Of a stretch of 64,000 nucleotides of DNA, positions 28,817 through 37,807 are shown piece after piece; the stretch's first letter is position 1, and each line of letters starts with the position of its first letter. This DNA is from Pseudomonas sputi (GTDB lineage Bacteria; Pseudomonadota; Gammaproteobacteria; Pseudomonadales; Pseudomonadaceae). Both the position numbers and the translations under genes were made by a program. Below the pieces are notes generated by a model. The model did no database searches and was not told where the DNA came from. It was given only the letters and a program-made list of their open reading frames with translations. The stretch covers positions 92,336 through 156,335 of the forward strand of contig NZ_BQHI01000013.1 in NCBI RefSeq assembly GCF_021603585.1, written 5' to 3'.

Positions 28817-30094
28817 TTACAGCTCCGAGAAACACTCTTCGATGATCGCCAGGCCTTTGTCCAGTTGCTCGTCCGGCGAGGTCAGCGGTACCAGGACGCG
28901 CAGAACGTTGCCGTAGGTGCCGCAGGACAGCAGGATCAGGCCCTTGTCACGCGCCTTGGCCACGACAGCCGCAACGGCGGTCGGGTTTGGCTTGTGGCTG
29001 TCGCCGTTTTCGAACAGTTCGACCGCGATCATCGCGCCCAGGGCACGGACTTCGCCGATCACCGGGTATTTGGCCTGGATGGCTTTCAGGCCGGTGACCA
29101 GACGCTCGCCGACAGCCTTGCAGCGGTCCAGCAGTTTTTCTTCTTCGAACACTTCCATCACGGCCAGGGCCGCGGCGCAAGCGATCGGGCTACCCGCGTA
29201 GGTGCCGCCCAGGCCACCTGGCGCGATGGCGTCCATGTATTCGGCCTTGCCGCAGACACCGGCCAGCGGGAAGCCACCAGCGATGGATTTGGCGAAAGTG
29301 GTCAGGTCGGCGGCAACGCCCATCTGTTCCATGGCGAAGAACGTGCCGGTACGGCCAGCGCCGGTCTGCACTTCGTCAGCGATCAGCAGAATGCCGTGCT
29401 GGTCGCACAGGGCACGCAGACGCTTCATGAATGCTTTCGGCGCGACGTAGAAACCACCTTCACCCTGCACAGGCTCGATGATGATCGCGGCGATGTCTTT
29501 CGGCTCGGCGTCGTTCTTGAAGATGCGCTCGATGGAAGCGATCGAGTCATCGATGCTCACACCGTGCAGTTCGTTCGGGTACAGCGCACGGAAGATGCCG
29601 CCTGGCATCAGGCCCATGCCGGCCGAGTAAGGCACGACTTTACCGGTCAGGCCCAGGGTCATCATGGTGCGACCGTGGTAAGCGCCGGTGAACGCGATCA
29701 CGCCAGCGCGGCCAGTGGCGGCACGGGCGATCTTCACGGCGTTTTCAACGGCTTCGGAACCGGTGGTCACCAGCAGGGTTTTCTTGGCGAAGTCGCCCGG
29801 TACGCGCGCGTTGATTTTCTCGCACAGCTCGACGTACGGCTCGTAGGCCAGCACCTGGAAGCAGGTGTGGGTCAGCTTGTTCAACTGCTCGGTCACGGCG
29901 GCGATGATTTTCGGGTGCACGTGGCCGGTGTTCAGTACGGCGATACCGCCAGCGAAGTCGATGAACTCGCGACCTTCAACGTCGGTCACGGTCGCGTTCT
30001 TCGCGGACTCGGCGAAGATCGGGTGAATCTGGCCAACACCCCGTGGAACAGCAGCGGTACGGCGGGCCATCAAGTCAGCGTTAGTCTTGCTCAT
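28817..30094 (-). CDS. gabT: 4-aminobutyrate aminotransferase GabT
   Basis: This 425-residue class III PLP aminotransferase has the usual GabT length, with start ATG 30094 (MSKTNADLMARR). The PLP lysine lies in TTFAKSIAGGFPLAG; LIADEVQTGAGRTGTFFA and VQGEGGFYVAP are conserved. It transfers the amino group of GABA to 2-oxoglutarate, giving succinic semialdehyde for GabD, which is encoded upstream. The 186-bp gap from gabD contains a hairpin that may tune expression. Confidence 0.96.
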   Translation of the reverse strand: MSKTNADLMARRTAAVPRGVGQIHPIFAESAKNATVTDVEGREFIDFAGGIAVLNTGHVHPKIIAAVTEQLNKLTHTCFQVLAYEPYVELCEKINARVPGDFAKKTLLVTTGSEAVENAVKIARAATGRAGVIAFTGAYHGRTMMTLGLTGKVVPYSAGMGLMPGGIFRALYPNELHGVSIDDSIASIERIFKNDAEPKDIAAIIIEPVQGEGGFYVAPKAFMKRLRALCDQHGILLIADEVQTGAGRTGTFFAMEQMGVAADLTTFAKSIAGGFPLAGVCGKAEYMDAIAPGGLGGTYAGSPIACAAALAVMEVFEEEKLLDRCKAVGERLVTGLKAIQAKYPVIGEVRALGAMIAVELFENGDSHKPNPTAVAAVVAKARDKGLILLSCGTYGNVLRVLVPLTSPDEQLDKGLAIIEECFSEL

Positions 30095-30223
30095 TACAGT
30101 CCTCATTCGCCGCTCATCGGGCGGCGTGGTTCAAGGATGAAGCGGGAGGAATCGGCGGTGGCAGCATGCGATGATCGACTGCCACGGCGTTCCCGGCCGC
30201 AGAGAAAATTCCGGTTTGAAACG

Positions 30224-30257
30224 ACGCAAAGGGACAGCGCTCTCGTGCCCTTTGCGT
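30224..30257 (-). terminator. Hairpin in the gabD-gabT gap
   Basis: ACGCAAAGGG / CCCTTTGCGT gives a 10-bp perfect stem with a 14-base loop, 23 bases after the gabD stop. It lacks a long T-run, so it may be an attenuator or RNA-processing structure between the two genes. Confidence 0.5.
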
Positions 30258-30280
30258 TTACAGCGATCTTCTACCGAGGC

Positions 30281-31723
30281 TTAGATGCCCAGGCAGAGGT
30301 ATTTGATTTCCAGATAATCTTCGATGCCGTACTTGGAGCCTTCACGGCCCAGGCCCGAAGCCTTGATGCCGCCGAACGGCGCGACTTCGTTGGAGATCAG
30401 CCCGGTGTTGACGCCGACCATGCCGTATTCCAGGGCTTCAGCCACACGGAACACACGGCCCAGGTCGCGAGCGTAGAAGTACGAGGCCAGACCGAACTCG
30501 GTGTCGTTAGACATCGCGATCACCTCGGCTTCGTCTTTGAAGCGGAACAGCGGCGCCAGCGGACCGAAGGTTTCTTCCTTGGCCACCGCCGCATCTTTCG
30601 GCACGTTGGTCAGGATGGTCGGCTCGAAGAAGTTGCCTTCCATCGGCTTGCCACCGGCCAGAACGGTTGCGCCTTTGCTCACGGCGTCAACGATGTGCTC
30701 TTGCACCTTGGCCACGGCTTTCTCGTCGATCAGCGGGCCAGTGGTGGTGCCTTCTTCCAGACCGTTGCCGATCTTCAGCTTGGCGACTGCCACTTTCAGC
30801 TTCTCGGCGAACGCGTCGTAGACCGAATCCTGGATGTACAGACGGTTGGCGCAGACGCAGGTCTGGCCGTTGTTGCGATACTTGGAAATGATCGCGCCTT
30901 CGACGGCCTTATCCAGGTCCGCGTCGTCGAACACGATGAACGGCGCATTGCCGCCCAGTTCCAGCGAGACTTTCTTGATGTCCTTGGCGCATTCCGACAT
31001 CAGTTGACGACCGATTTCGGTCGAGCCGGTGAAAGACAGTTTGCGCACGATCGGGTTGCTGGTCAGCTCGCTGCCGATGTCGCCGGCGCTGCCGGACACC
31101 ACGCTGAACACGCCTTTGGGGATGCCGGCGCGCTGGGCCAGTTCGGCCAAAGCGAATGCGGAGAACGGCGTTTGCGAAGCCGGCTTGAGCACCATGGTGC
31201 AACCGGCGGCCAGCGCAGGACCTGCTTTACGGGTGATCATCGCCGCCGGGAAATTCCACGGGGTGATGGCGGCGGTCACGCCGATCGGTTGCTTGATCAC
31301 GATCAGGCGCTTGTCAGGCTGGTGGCCCGGAATCACATCACCGTAGATGCGCTTGGCTTCTTCGGCGAACCACTCGATGAACGAAGCGGCGTACACGATT
31401 TCGCCCTTGGCTTCGGCCAGTGGTTTGCCCTGCTCGAGGGTCATCAGGCGAGCGAGGTCGTCCTGGTGCTCGATCATCAGCTCGAACCAGCGACGCAGCT
31501 TGCCTGCACGCTCCTTGGCGGTCAGTGCACGCCAGGCCGGCAGCGCCTTGTCGGCGGCTTCGATGGCACGGCGGGTTTCGGCAGCGCCCATCTTCGGCAC
31601 GGTGCCCAGAATCTCGCCGGTGGCCGGGTTGTTGACCTTGATCGTCTGACCGTTGTCCGCGTCGACCCATGCGCCGTCTATAAAGGCTTGCTGGCGGAAC
31701 AACTGGGTGTCTTTAAGCTGCAT
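30281..31723 (-). CDS. gabD: Succinate-semialdehyde dehydrogenase GabD
   Basis: This aldehyde dehydrogenase has 480 residues from ATG 31723. Conserved elements are TPWNFPAAMITRKAGPALAAG, FTGSTEIGRQL, catalytic Glu in LELGGNAPF and catalytic Cys in NNGQTCVCANR. It oxidises succinic semialdehyde to succinate with NAD(P)+. It is followed on the same strand by gabT, the standard GABA catabolic pair. Confidence 0.96.
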   Translation of the reverse strand: MQLKDTQLFRQQAFIDGAWVDADNGQTIKVNNPATGEILGTVPKMGAAETRRAIEAADKALPAWRALTAKERAGKLRRWFELMIEHQDDLARLMTLEQGKPLAEAKGEIVYAASFIEWFAEEAKRIYGDVIPGHQPDKRLIVIKQPIGVTAAITPWNFPAAMITRKAGPALAAGCTMVLKPASQTPFSAFALAELAQRAGIPKGVFSVVSGSAGDIGSELTSNPIVRKLSFTGSTEIGRQLMSECAKDIKKVSLELGGNAPFIVFDDADLDKAVEGAIISKYRNNGQTCVCANRLYIQDSVYDAFAEKLKVAVAKLKIGNGLEEGTTTGPLIDEKAVAKVQEHIVDAVSKGATVLAGGKPMEGNFFEPTILTNVPKDAAVAKEETFGPLAPLFRFKDEAEVIAMSNDTEFGLASYFYARDLGRVFRVAEALEYGMVGVNTGLISNEVAPFGGIKASGLGREGSKYGIEDYLEIKYLCLGI

Positions 31724-32166
31724 GTCGGCTTTCCTTAACAGCACCGCGCAAGGCGCGGAGCAAAATTATGATTGTAGAAAGGCGCCTCGCGAGGCTGCCG
31801 TCAGGGAAATCATTCACCGGGCTGGCACATGAATAGCGCACGACTCAAAACGCGTGCGGCTCAGCACCTTGATCAGGAGCGTTTGAAATCTCAAACGAAT
31901 CCTAGGTTCAAAGGGGTTGAAGGACAATAGGGCGTTCGAAAAAAAGAACAAAAACGCCGCTTTTGCTGAACATTTCAGATCAACGTACCAACAGCCCCGA
32001 TGGCAGAGAAACCATAGAACAGCCTCCCCAAAGCGCCAAGCGAGCCTTTTGCAGGACGTTACAGCTTTATGGAATGCAGGGTCTTCTAACCGACACGTGC
32101 ACTGACAATCCACGCCAAAACCCGGCATGGACGCCCCGAGCCGACCTAGGTATGATGTCGCCCGCT
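31724..32166. other. Non-coding gap between gabD and tRNA-Arg
   Basis: These 443 bases hold no gene I can support. On the minus strand a -10-like TACAAT (31771-31776) and the palindrome GCCTCGCGAGGC (31784-31795) lie in the probable gabD promoter. The rest, 31800-32166, is less GC-rich than the coding regions and should contain the tRNA promoter. A 118-codon minus frame at 31814-32170 has non-Pseudomonas-like composition and enters the tRNA gene, so I do not call it. Confidence 0.5.
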
Positions 32167-32243
32167 GCACCAGTAGCTCAGCTGGATAGAGTACTGCCCT
32201 CCGAAGGCAGGGGTCGTGGGTTCGAATCCCGCCTGGTGCGCCA
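32167..32243 (+). tRNA. tRNA-Arg (CCG anticodon)
   Basis: The full cloverleaf is visible: acceptor GCACCAG / CTGGTGC, D arm with AGCTCAGCTGGATAGAG, anticodon stem CTGCC / GGCAG around loop CTCCGAA with anticodon CCG (reads CGG), T arm GTGGGTTCGAATCCCGC, and encoded CCA at 32241-32243. There is no integrase or direct repeat next to it. Confidence 0.97.
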
Positions 32244-32257
32244 TTGATTTAAACGAG

Positions 32258-32291
32258 AAAGCCCCGGACTGTGACGGTCCGGGGCTTTTTT
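32258..32291 (+). terminator. Rho-independent terminator of tRNA-Arg
   Basis: AAAGCCCCGGAC / GTCCGGGGCTTT forms a 12-bp stem with a seven-base loop, followed by a T-run, 14 bases after the tRNA CCA. Confidence 0.92.
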
Positions 32292-32310
32292 GTGCGTGCC
32301 GACGGGCGAC

Positions 32311-32580
32311 TCACTCCGTCGTCCAGTCAAACTCGTCATATTCATCATCGTCTTCTTCATCCTCGATCAACTCATCATCGAGAACGTCTTGCTCCAGATC
32401 CTCTTCGGCCTGTTTGGCCAGAAGAAACTCCTTGCGACTCTCCGTCACTGCCCGCCGCAGTTCCTCACCCTTGACCGGGCAGTTGAGCATTTGGGCGATG
32501 CGGTCGATTTTTTGGGCCACGGCATCCTCCAGCGCATCGGCAATGACCCGATAGTGCGCGTTTTTGCGGATCAATGCCAA
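32311..32580 (-). CDS. Small acidic protein of unknown function
   Basis: This 89-residue protein has an N-terminal half that is helical and basic to neutral (ALIRKNAHYRVIADALEDAVAQKIDRIAQML). The C-terminal tail is very acidic (DDELIEDEEDDDEYDEFDW). No ATG is available in frame: a stop lies just upstream and the start must be TTG at 32580 or a later codon. I do not recognise a characterised family. It sits alone between tRNA-Arg and the anti-sigma-like gene, both of which have their own signals. Confidence 0.6.
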   Translation of the reverse strand: MALIRKNAHYRVIADALEDAVAQKIDRIAQMLNCPVKGEELRRAVTESRKEFLLAKQAEEDLEQDVLDDELIEDEEDDDEYDEFDWTTE

Positions 32581-32600
32581 ATGGCGGATGGCTCATACGG

Positions 32601-33191
32601 TCAGTTCATGCGGATTTTTTCCAGCTGCAGGTCGAGATTCACGTTCGGGTAGCGCTTGTGCAGGTTGTTGAACAGGGTGTCGGCCGCTTGCGACTGGCCG
32701 GACTCGCGCAGGCGCAGGACTTCGCGCAGTTGCGCGTCGAGACCGTTGACCGGGGCGGCGGCGCGTTTGCTGACCTTGGCTTCGTCTGCCGTGTCGGCGC
32801 TGATCGATTCGCTCTGCATCGGCGCCGCCATTTCCGCCATCGGCGCGGAAAGCGCGCTGGCGGGGGCCGACAACGATCGGGCCTCCTGACGGGCCACGGG
32901 CGCAGCCGGTTTGGCAACGGGGGCGAAATCGAATTGCGCCACGGGTTCGGGCGTGCGTTGCACCAGCGCCAGCATCAGCGCGATGCCGACCAGACTGGCA
33001 AAAGCCACTTGATAGCGCGGTGTCTGGCAGGCCTTGAGCCAGCGTTGCCACAGGCTCTGCCGTGGCGCCGGGGTTTCACGGCGGGCGGCGTTGAGGATCA
33101 GGGCGTCGAGATGCGCTGGCGGTTCAGCGTTGTGCTGTTCGCGCACGTGCTTGAGCACTTGCTCTTCGGGTGTCGGGCGGGCGTCCGTCAT
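32601..33191 (-). CDS. Putative anti-sigma factor, single-pass membrane protein
   Basis: This 196-residue protein has an N-terminal cytoplasmic part of about 75 residues (EEQVLKHVREQHNAEPPAHLD), a single membrane segment (about 78-97, VAFASLVGIALMLALV) and an Ala/Pro-rich outer part. It has no zinc-binding HxxxCxxC motif. It follows the ECF sigma gene with a four-base overlap, the usual place for an anti-sigma factor. The function is inferred from order and topology. Confidence 0.75.
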   Translation of the reverse strand: MTDARPTPEEQVLKHVREQHNAEPPAHLDALILNAARRETPAPRQSLWQRWLKACQTPRYQVAFASLVGIALMLALVQRTPEPVAQFDFAPVAKPAAPVARQEARSLSAPASALSAPMAEMAAPMQSESISADTADEAKVSKRAAAPVNGLDAQLREVLRLRESGQSQAADTLFNNLHKRYPNVNLDLQLEKIRMN

Positions 33192-33799
33192 GTCAGTACC
33201 TCCTCGGCCAGCAGCCGACGCAGTTTTTGCTGGGCGTAGCGCAAGCGGCTCTTGACGGTTTCCAGCGGTGTTTCAGTGAGGCTGGCGATTTGCGCCAGGT
33301 CGAGATCGCCATGGGCGCGCAGCAGGAACACTTCGCGCTGGTCGGCGGGCAAAGCTTGCAGGGCGCTCTCCAGGCGCTGGCTGTCGCGGCTGAGGTTGAG
33401 CAGTTGTTCCGGATCGGAGGCGTCGTCGCTGACGGCGTGGATCTGTTCGTCATAGCGGTCATGCAACGGTTGCCGGGCGCCGTGCTTGCGCCAGTGGTCG
33501 ATCAGGCGATTGCGGGCAATCTGGAACAACCACGTACGAAAAGTCGCCCGGCCTTGTGGCTGACTGGCACTGCGGATCAGGCTCAGCCAGGTCTCCTGGT
33601 AAACCTCGTCGGCCAGTTCCGGTTTGCCGCTCAAACCGAGCAGAAACCGGTAAAGAGGCTGGCGATGGCGCGCGTACAGGATCTCGAACGCCTTGCCGTC
33701 ACCCTCGCGATAACGGGCCAGCAGCGATTCGTCGCTGCTGGCCTCAAGGCTGTCGGCGGAGGCAAACAGCTGGGTGATGAAGCCTTTGAGGCGGCTCAC
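33188..33799 (-). CDS. ECF-family RNA polymerase sigma factor
   Basis: This 203-residue sigma factor has region 2 (FEILYARHRQPLYRFLLGL, YQETWLSLI, FRTWLFQIARNRLIDHWRK) and region 4 (LPADQREVFLLRAHGDLDLAQIA, ETVKSRLRYAQQKLR). It starts with GTG at 33799, which overlaps the TAG stop of the upstream vWA lipoprotein gene (TAGTG), showing tight coupling. With the next gene it forms a sigma/anti-sigma pair. The target genes and the signal are unknown; the lipoprotein may sense or respond to envelope state. Confidence 0.93.
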   Translation of the reverse strand: MSRLKGFITQLFASADSLEASSDESLLARYREGDGKAFEILYARHRQPLYRFLLGLSGKPELADEVYQETWLSLIRSASQPQGRATFRTWLFQIARNRLIDHWRKHGARQPLHDRYDEQIHAVSDDASDPEQLLNLSRDSQRLESALQALPADQREVFLLRAHGDLDLAQIASLTETPLETVKSRLRYAQQKLRRLLAEEVLT

Positions 33800-35490
33800 T
33801 ATTCGATCCGTCGCTCAGTGGGCATTGCATGGGCGGCCGTGGACGTACGCAGGCTCTGCGCCAGTTCCACCAGTTGCACGAACTCGTTGCGCAGGCCGAA
33901 GCGGTCATCGCCACGGGCACCTCGCGCCAGGGCTTCGGTGTCCTTGAGGCTGAAATCGCCAGTGTAGCGGCTGTCCTTGAGTTGCTGGGAAAACGCGGCG
34001 ACGGCGGCAGCAAAGCGCAGGTCTTCACTGGCCGGTACAACCTGACGGGCAATCGGCCGCTCGATCAGCAGACTTTTCCCACCCTCAGGCTTTTGATATC
34101 GCACACGCAGCATTGCCAATTCTCCTTGCTTGTCGGAAATCACCGCGTCGGTTTTTCCATAGCGCAGCGGCTCCAGCCAGCCCTTCTCGCCTGTCGGGAC
34201 GATTTCATACAGCGCCGTCACCGTATGTCCCGCACCGATCTCTCCGGCATCGACCTTGTCATTGCTGAAATCCTCACGCTTCAATGCGCGGTTTTCGTAG
34301 CCGAGCAGCCGGTATTCACTGACCTGCGCCGGGTTGAACTCGACCTGCAACTTGACGTTCTTCGCCACCACGGCGAGGGTCGAACCGAGTTGGTCCACGA
34401 GTACCTTGCGCGCTTCGCGCAGGTTGTCGATGTAGGCGTAGTTGCCGTCACCGGCATCGGCCAGTTGCTCCATCAGGTGTTCATTGTAGTTATCCACACC
34501 GAAACCCAGGGTGGTCAGGGAAATGCCGGTCTGGCGTTTATCCACAGCCATTTGTTTCAGGCTGTCGAAATCGCTGATGCCGACGTTGAAGTCGCCGTCG
34601 GTGGCCAACAGGATGCGGTTGATGCCGTTGGGAATGAACGCCTGCTGCGCCATCTGGTAAGCCAGCTCGATGCCTGAAGCGCCAGCGGTCGAGCCACCGG
34701 CGGTCAATTGCTCGATGGCTGTGCGAATTTTCGCTTTTTCCCGTCCGGAAGTCGGCTCCAGCACCACTCTGGATTCGCCGGCATACACCACCAGCGCCAC
34801 CCGGTCCTGCTCGCGCAATTGATCAACCAGCAATTTCAGGGTGCTTTTGACCCGCGGCAAGCCTTCGCGGCGATCCATCGAGCCGGACACATCCACCAGA
34901 AACACCAGATTGGCCGGGGCCAGTTCCGCCACCGCACGGTCGGAGGCCTTGATGCCGATGCGCAGCAAGCGGGTGTGCGGGTTCCACGGTGAGGCGGCGA
35001 GTTCGGTGGTCACGCCAAAGGGCGAGCCATCGCTCGGCAGTGCGTAGTCGTAGGGGAAGTAATTGACCATCTCTTCCAGCCGCACCGCGCCTTCCGGCGG
35101 CAGGCGACCCTGGTTGAGCAGCCGCCGCACATTGGCGTAGGCGCCGGTGTCGACGTCGGCGCTGAAGGTCGAGACCGGAGTTTCGGCGACGCTGTGGATC
35201 GGGTTGTCAGCCAGGTTGGCGTACTGCTCGCGCTGTTCATCGCGATAGCCCTGTGGATAACTTTCACCGGCCGGCAGCGGTGCAAAACGGGCGATCGGCG
35301 CCGCCAGTGCACTGCGCTTGGCCATCGCACTATCGGCCATGACCGCTTCAGGTTGCACGGAAGATTTCAGTTCGGTCTGCGCCGGAGGCGGCGCGACGGT
35401 GGTTTCCGGGCTGGAGGAAACACCGCAACCGGCAACCACCAGCAACACACTGGCAGCAAGGGGGCGCAGAAGCGTGGAAGGAAGGGACAT
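33799..35490 (-). CDS. vWA-domain lipoprotein (YfbK-like)
   Basis: This protein has 563 residues from ATG 35490, preceded by GAGGT. A lipoprotein signal (LLVVAGC) places it in the envelope. After a Ser/Pro-rich linker comes a conserved YfbK-type N-terminal region (STFSADVDTGAYANVRRLL, AVRLEEMVNYFPYDY). A von Willebrand A domain with MIDAS motif DVSGSMD follows, and then a C-terminal beta-rich part. It is the first gene of a coupled vWA-ECF-anti-sigma operon. vWA domains bind protein partners through a metal ion; the partner is unknown. Confidence 0.88.
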   Translation of the reverse strand: MSLPSTLLRPLAASVLLVVAGCGVSSSPETTVAPPPAQTELKSSVQPEAVMADSAMAKRSALAAPIARFAPLPAGESYPQGYRDEQREQYANLADNPIHSVAETPVSTFSADVDTGAYANVRRLLNQGRLPPEGAVRLEEMVNYFPYDYALPSDGSPFGVTTELAASPWNPHTRLLRIGIKASDRAVAELAPANLVFLVDVSGSMDRREGLPRVKSTLKLLVDQLREQDRVALVVYAGESRVVLEPTSGREKAKIRTAIEQLTAGGSTAGASGIELAYQMAQQAFIPNGINRILLATDGDFNVGISDFDSLKQMAVDKRQTGISLTTLGFGVDNYNEHLMEQLADAGDGNYAYIDNLREARKVLVDQLGSTLAVVAKNVKLQVEFNPAQVSEYRLLGYENRALKREDFSNDKVDAGEIGAGHTVTALYEIVPTGEKGWLEPLRYGKTDAVISDKQGELAMLRVRYQKPEGGKSLLIERPIARQVVPASEDLRFAAAVAAFSQQLKDSRYTGDFSLKDTEALARGARGDDRFGLRNEFVQLVELAQSLRTSTAAHAMPTERRIE

Positions 35491-35577
35491 GGGGCTGACC
35501 TCGGGGAAGAATTGATCCATTCATCCCCTGAGACGGGCAGTCCTTTCGGTTCGGGTTAAACCTCGCCAAAAATTTTT

Positions 35578-36138
35578 TCAGCGGTGATAACGCCGTACCA
35601 CACTGCTGTTGCGCAGCACGTGGCCTTTGATTTTTTCCATCAGTTGGGCGCGGGTCAGACCGGCGGGCAAGGCGTCCGGAGCCAGATCCAGGGCGTACAG
35701 CTGAATGATGTAGTGGTGCGCGCTGTCGCCCACCGGCGGGCACGGGCCGACGTAGTTGGTGGTGCCTTTGCTGTTGGTGCCACCGACGCCGTCGAGGGCC
35801 GATTTGGCGCCGACACCGGCCGGAATCTGCCGGGTCGTGGCCTTGATGCCGTAGTGAATCCAGTGATCGACACCCGCACCTTTCTGGCCGTCCGGATCGT
35901 GCATGACGATGGCGTAGCTCAGGGTTCCGCTCGGGCCGGCATTCCAGCTCAGGGCCGGCGACTGGTTCTTGCCGCCGCAGCCGGCTGCATCGCTGGCCGC
36001 CGCCGAGGTGAACAGGCGGTTATCCGACACGCCGGGAATGCTGAGGGTGAAACGCTCCTGGGCCTGCGCCGGAAACTGCACGCAAAGGGCGACGGCAACG
36101 GCCGCCAGCCAAGGGTTGAGAGAGGTCAATCGGGTCAT
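35578..36138 (-). CDS. Exported YbhB/YbcL-family (PEBP-like) protein
   Basis: This 186-residue protein has a signal peptide ending QFPAQAQ. The PEBP fold motifs are NQSPALSW, YAIVMHDPDG, VDHWIHYGI, NYVGPCPPVGDSAHHYIIQLYALD. The family resembles phosphatidylethanolamine-binding proteins and E. coli YbhB/YbcL; the bacterial function is mostly unknown. An upstream extension to 36354 overlaps the divergent reductase gene and is not supported. Confidence 0.88.
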   Translation of the reverse strand: MTRLTSLNPWLAAVAVALCVQFPAQAQERFTLSIPGVSDNRLFTSAAASDAAGCGGKNQSPALSWNAGPSGTLSYAIVMHDPDGQKGAGVDHWIHYGIKATTRQIPAGVGAKSALDGVGGTNSKGTTNYVGPCPPVGDSAHHYIIQLYALDLAPDALPAGLTRAQLMEKIKGHVLRNSSVVRRYHR

Positions 36139-36277
36139 TCCGGGAGCACCTTGTGCAGTTGGGCCTTCGTCGGCCTGCAAACTATAGCCGTACCGTTCGT
36201 GCCGTGGCAGTGGGAAATGGCTGAACCTCGCATTGCGGCGCAAACTCGTAAGAGAAATGCCAGTGAGGAGCACGAAC

Positions 36278-37807
36278 ATGTCCCTGCACCGTGTCGCCCG
36301 TTTCGCCGATGTGCCTGAAGACCGTGGCCTGGAGGTGCAGATCGGCGACTGCAAGATCGTCCTGCTGCGCGTCGCCGGCCAGTTGCGCGCCTTTCAGGGG
36401 CAATGCCCGCACGCCGGCGCGCCGCTGGCGGAAGGTGCGTTGTGCCACGGCCGGCTGATCTGCCCGTGGCACAAGGCAGCCTTTCGCGCTGAGGATGGCG
36501 CCTTGTGCGAGCCGCCAGCGCTGGACAGCCTCAAGCGTTATCCGCTGGAACTGCGCGGCGACGAGGTATGGGTCGATGACCAGCCGCTGCCGGATCCGCA
36601 CACCCCGCCCCAGGACGATCCACGCACCTTTGTCATCGTCGGCGCCGGTGCCGGGGGAACGGCCTGCGCCGCCGCCCTGCGGGAGAAAGGCTTTGGCGGA
36701 CGGATCGTACTGATCGACCGCGAACCGGACGCCGGCTACGACCGCACGGTGCTGAGCAAATTCGTCCTGTCCGGGGAAATGCCGCCGCCGGAAACCCCGC
36801 CTCTGCGCGACGAGGATTTTTACCGTGAACAGCACATCAACCGGGTTTCAGGTGAGGTCACCGGGCTCGATGCCGAAACCAAAACCCTTCACCTGAGCGA
36901 TGGCCGCACACTGAATTACAGCGCGGCGGTGCTGGCCACCGGCGCAACACCGAACGCACTGGAGTTACCCGGCGCCGACCTGCCCCAGGTGTTTGTCCTG
37001 CGCTGCAAAGCCCAGGCGCAATCCATCATGGACGCCGCCCAACCCGGCCAGCGCGCGGTGATCATCGGCGACAGCTTCATTGCCCTTGAATGCGCTTCGG
37101 CCCTGCGCCAGCACGGGCTCGAGGTGACGGTGCTGGCGCGTCACGCAATTCCCTTCGCGGCGCAGTTCGGTGAAGCCGTCGGCAAGGCGATCCGGGCGCT
37201 GCATGAGGAACACGGGGTGACATTCATCAGCGAACACCAAGCCAGGGAGATCACCGGCGACGGCAAGGTTGAGGCGGTGTTGCTCGACAACGGCCTGCGC
37301 CTGTCGGCGGATCTGGTATTGGCGGGAATCGGTGTACACCCGGCCACCGAAGCCTTCGGTGACCTGCCGCGCGAGGAGGATCAATCTTTGCGAGTCGATG
37401 CCGGCCTGCGTGTCGCCGACGGTCTGTGGGCGATTGGCGACATCGCCACTTTCCCGTTGAACGGCCAGCCACAACGTATCGAGCACTGGCGCCTGGCCCA
37501 GCAGCACGCGCGGATCGCCGCCGCCAACCTGCTCGGTGGCGATGAACATTACCTCGACGTGCCGTATTTCTGGACTTGGCATTTCGGCCGCAACTATGAC
37601 TATCTCGGTCATGCCGAGCAGTGGGACGAAGTCGAATTTATCGGCGAACCCGAACAGCCGCCGTTTATCGGACTGTTCGGTTGCAAGGGCGTGGTGGTGG
37701 CGGCGGTGGCCTGTGAGCAGGAACGGGCGATGGCCCTGCTGGCCGAGCGCATGAAGCAACCGCTGCCGATGGATGAAGCCTGGCGGCTGATTCGCGCCGT
37801 CAGGTGA
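36278..37807 (+). CDS. Rieske-FAD oxidoreductase, AIF-like ferredoxin reductase
   Basis: This protein has 509 residues from ATG 36278, with GAGGAG upstream. The N-terminal Rieske domain (residues about 5-105) carries CPHAGAPL and CPWH, binding a 2Fe-2S centre through two Cys and two His. The rest is an FAD/NAD(P)H-dependent pyridine nucleotide reductase: FAD motif VIVGAGAGGTACAAAL, NAD motif VIIGDSFIALECASAL, and ATGATPN, GDIAT. This layout matches AIFL-type and rubredoxin/ferredoxin reductase-like proteins. The electron acceptor is unknown. Its 3' end overlaps the convergent pgaD gene by eight bases. Confidence 0.9.
   Translation: MSLHRVARFADVPEDRGLEVQIGDCKIVLLRVAGQLRAFQGQCPHAGAPLAEGALCHGRLICPWHKAAFRAEDGALCEPPALDSLKRYPLELRGDEVWVDDQPLPDPHTPPQDDPRTFVIVGAGAGGTACAAALREKGFGGRIVLIDREPDAGYDRTVLSKFVLSGEMPPPETPPLRDEDFYREQHINRVSGEVTGLDAETKTLHLSDGRTLNYSAAVLATGATPNALELPGADLPQVFVLRCKAQAQSIMDAAQPGQRAVIIGDSFIALECASALRQHGLEVTVLARHAIPFAAQFGEAVGKAIRALHEEHGVTFISEHQAREITGDGKVEAVLLDNGLRLSADLVLAGIGVHPATEAFGDLPREEDQSLRVDAGLRVADGLWAIGDIATFPLNGQPQRIEHWRLAQQHARIAAANLLGGDEHYLDVPYFWTWHFGRNYDYLGHAEQWDEVEFIGEPEQPPFIGLFGCKGVVVAAVACEQERAMALLAERMKQPLPMDEAWRLIRAVR

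Noticed and set aside
28865-31738. 957-codon plus-strand frame
   Set aside because: It is antisense to gabT and gabD and spans their intergenic gap; it has no recognisable domain.
31820-31840. TGGCAC-type sigma-54 promoter on the plus strand
   Set aside because: The -12 element does not fit and no gene follows on that strand before the tRNA.
31814-32170. 118-codon minus-strand frame upstream of gabD
   Set aside because: It reaches into the tRNA-Arg gene, has atypical composition for this genome and shows no domain.
32167-32243. tRNA-Arg as an integration site of a genomic island
   Set aside because: There is no integrase gene and I see no repeat of the tRNA 3' end nearby.
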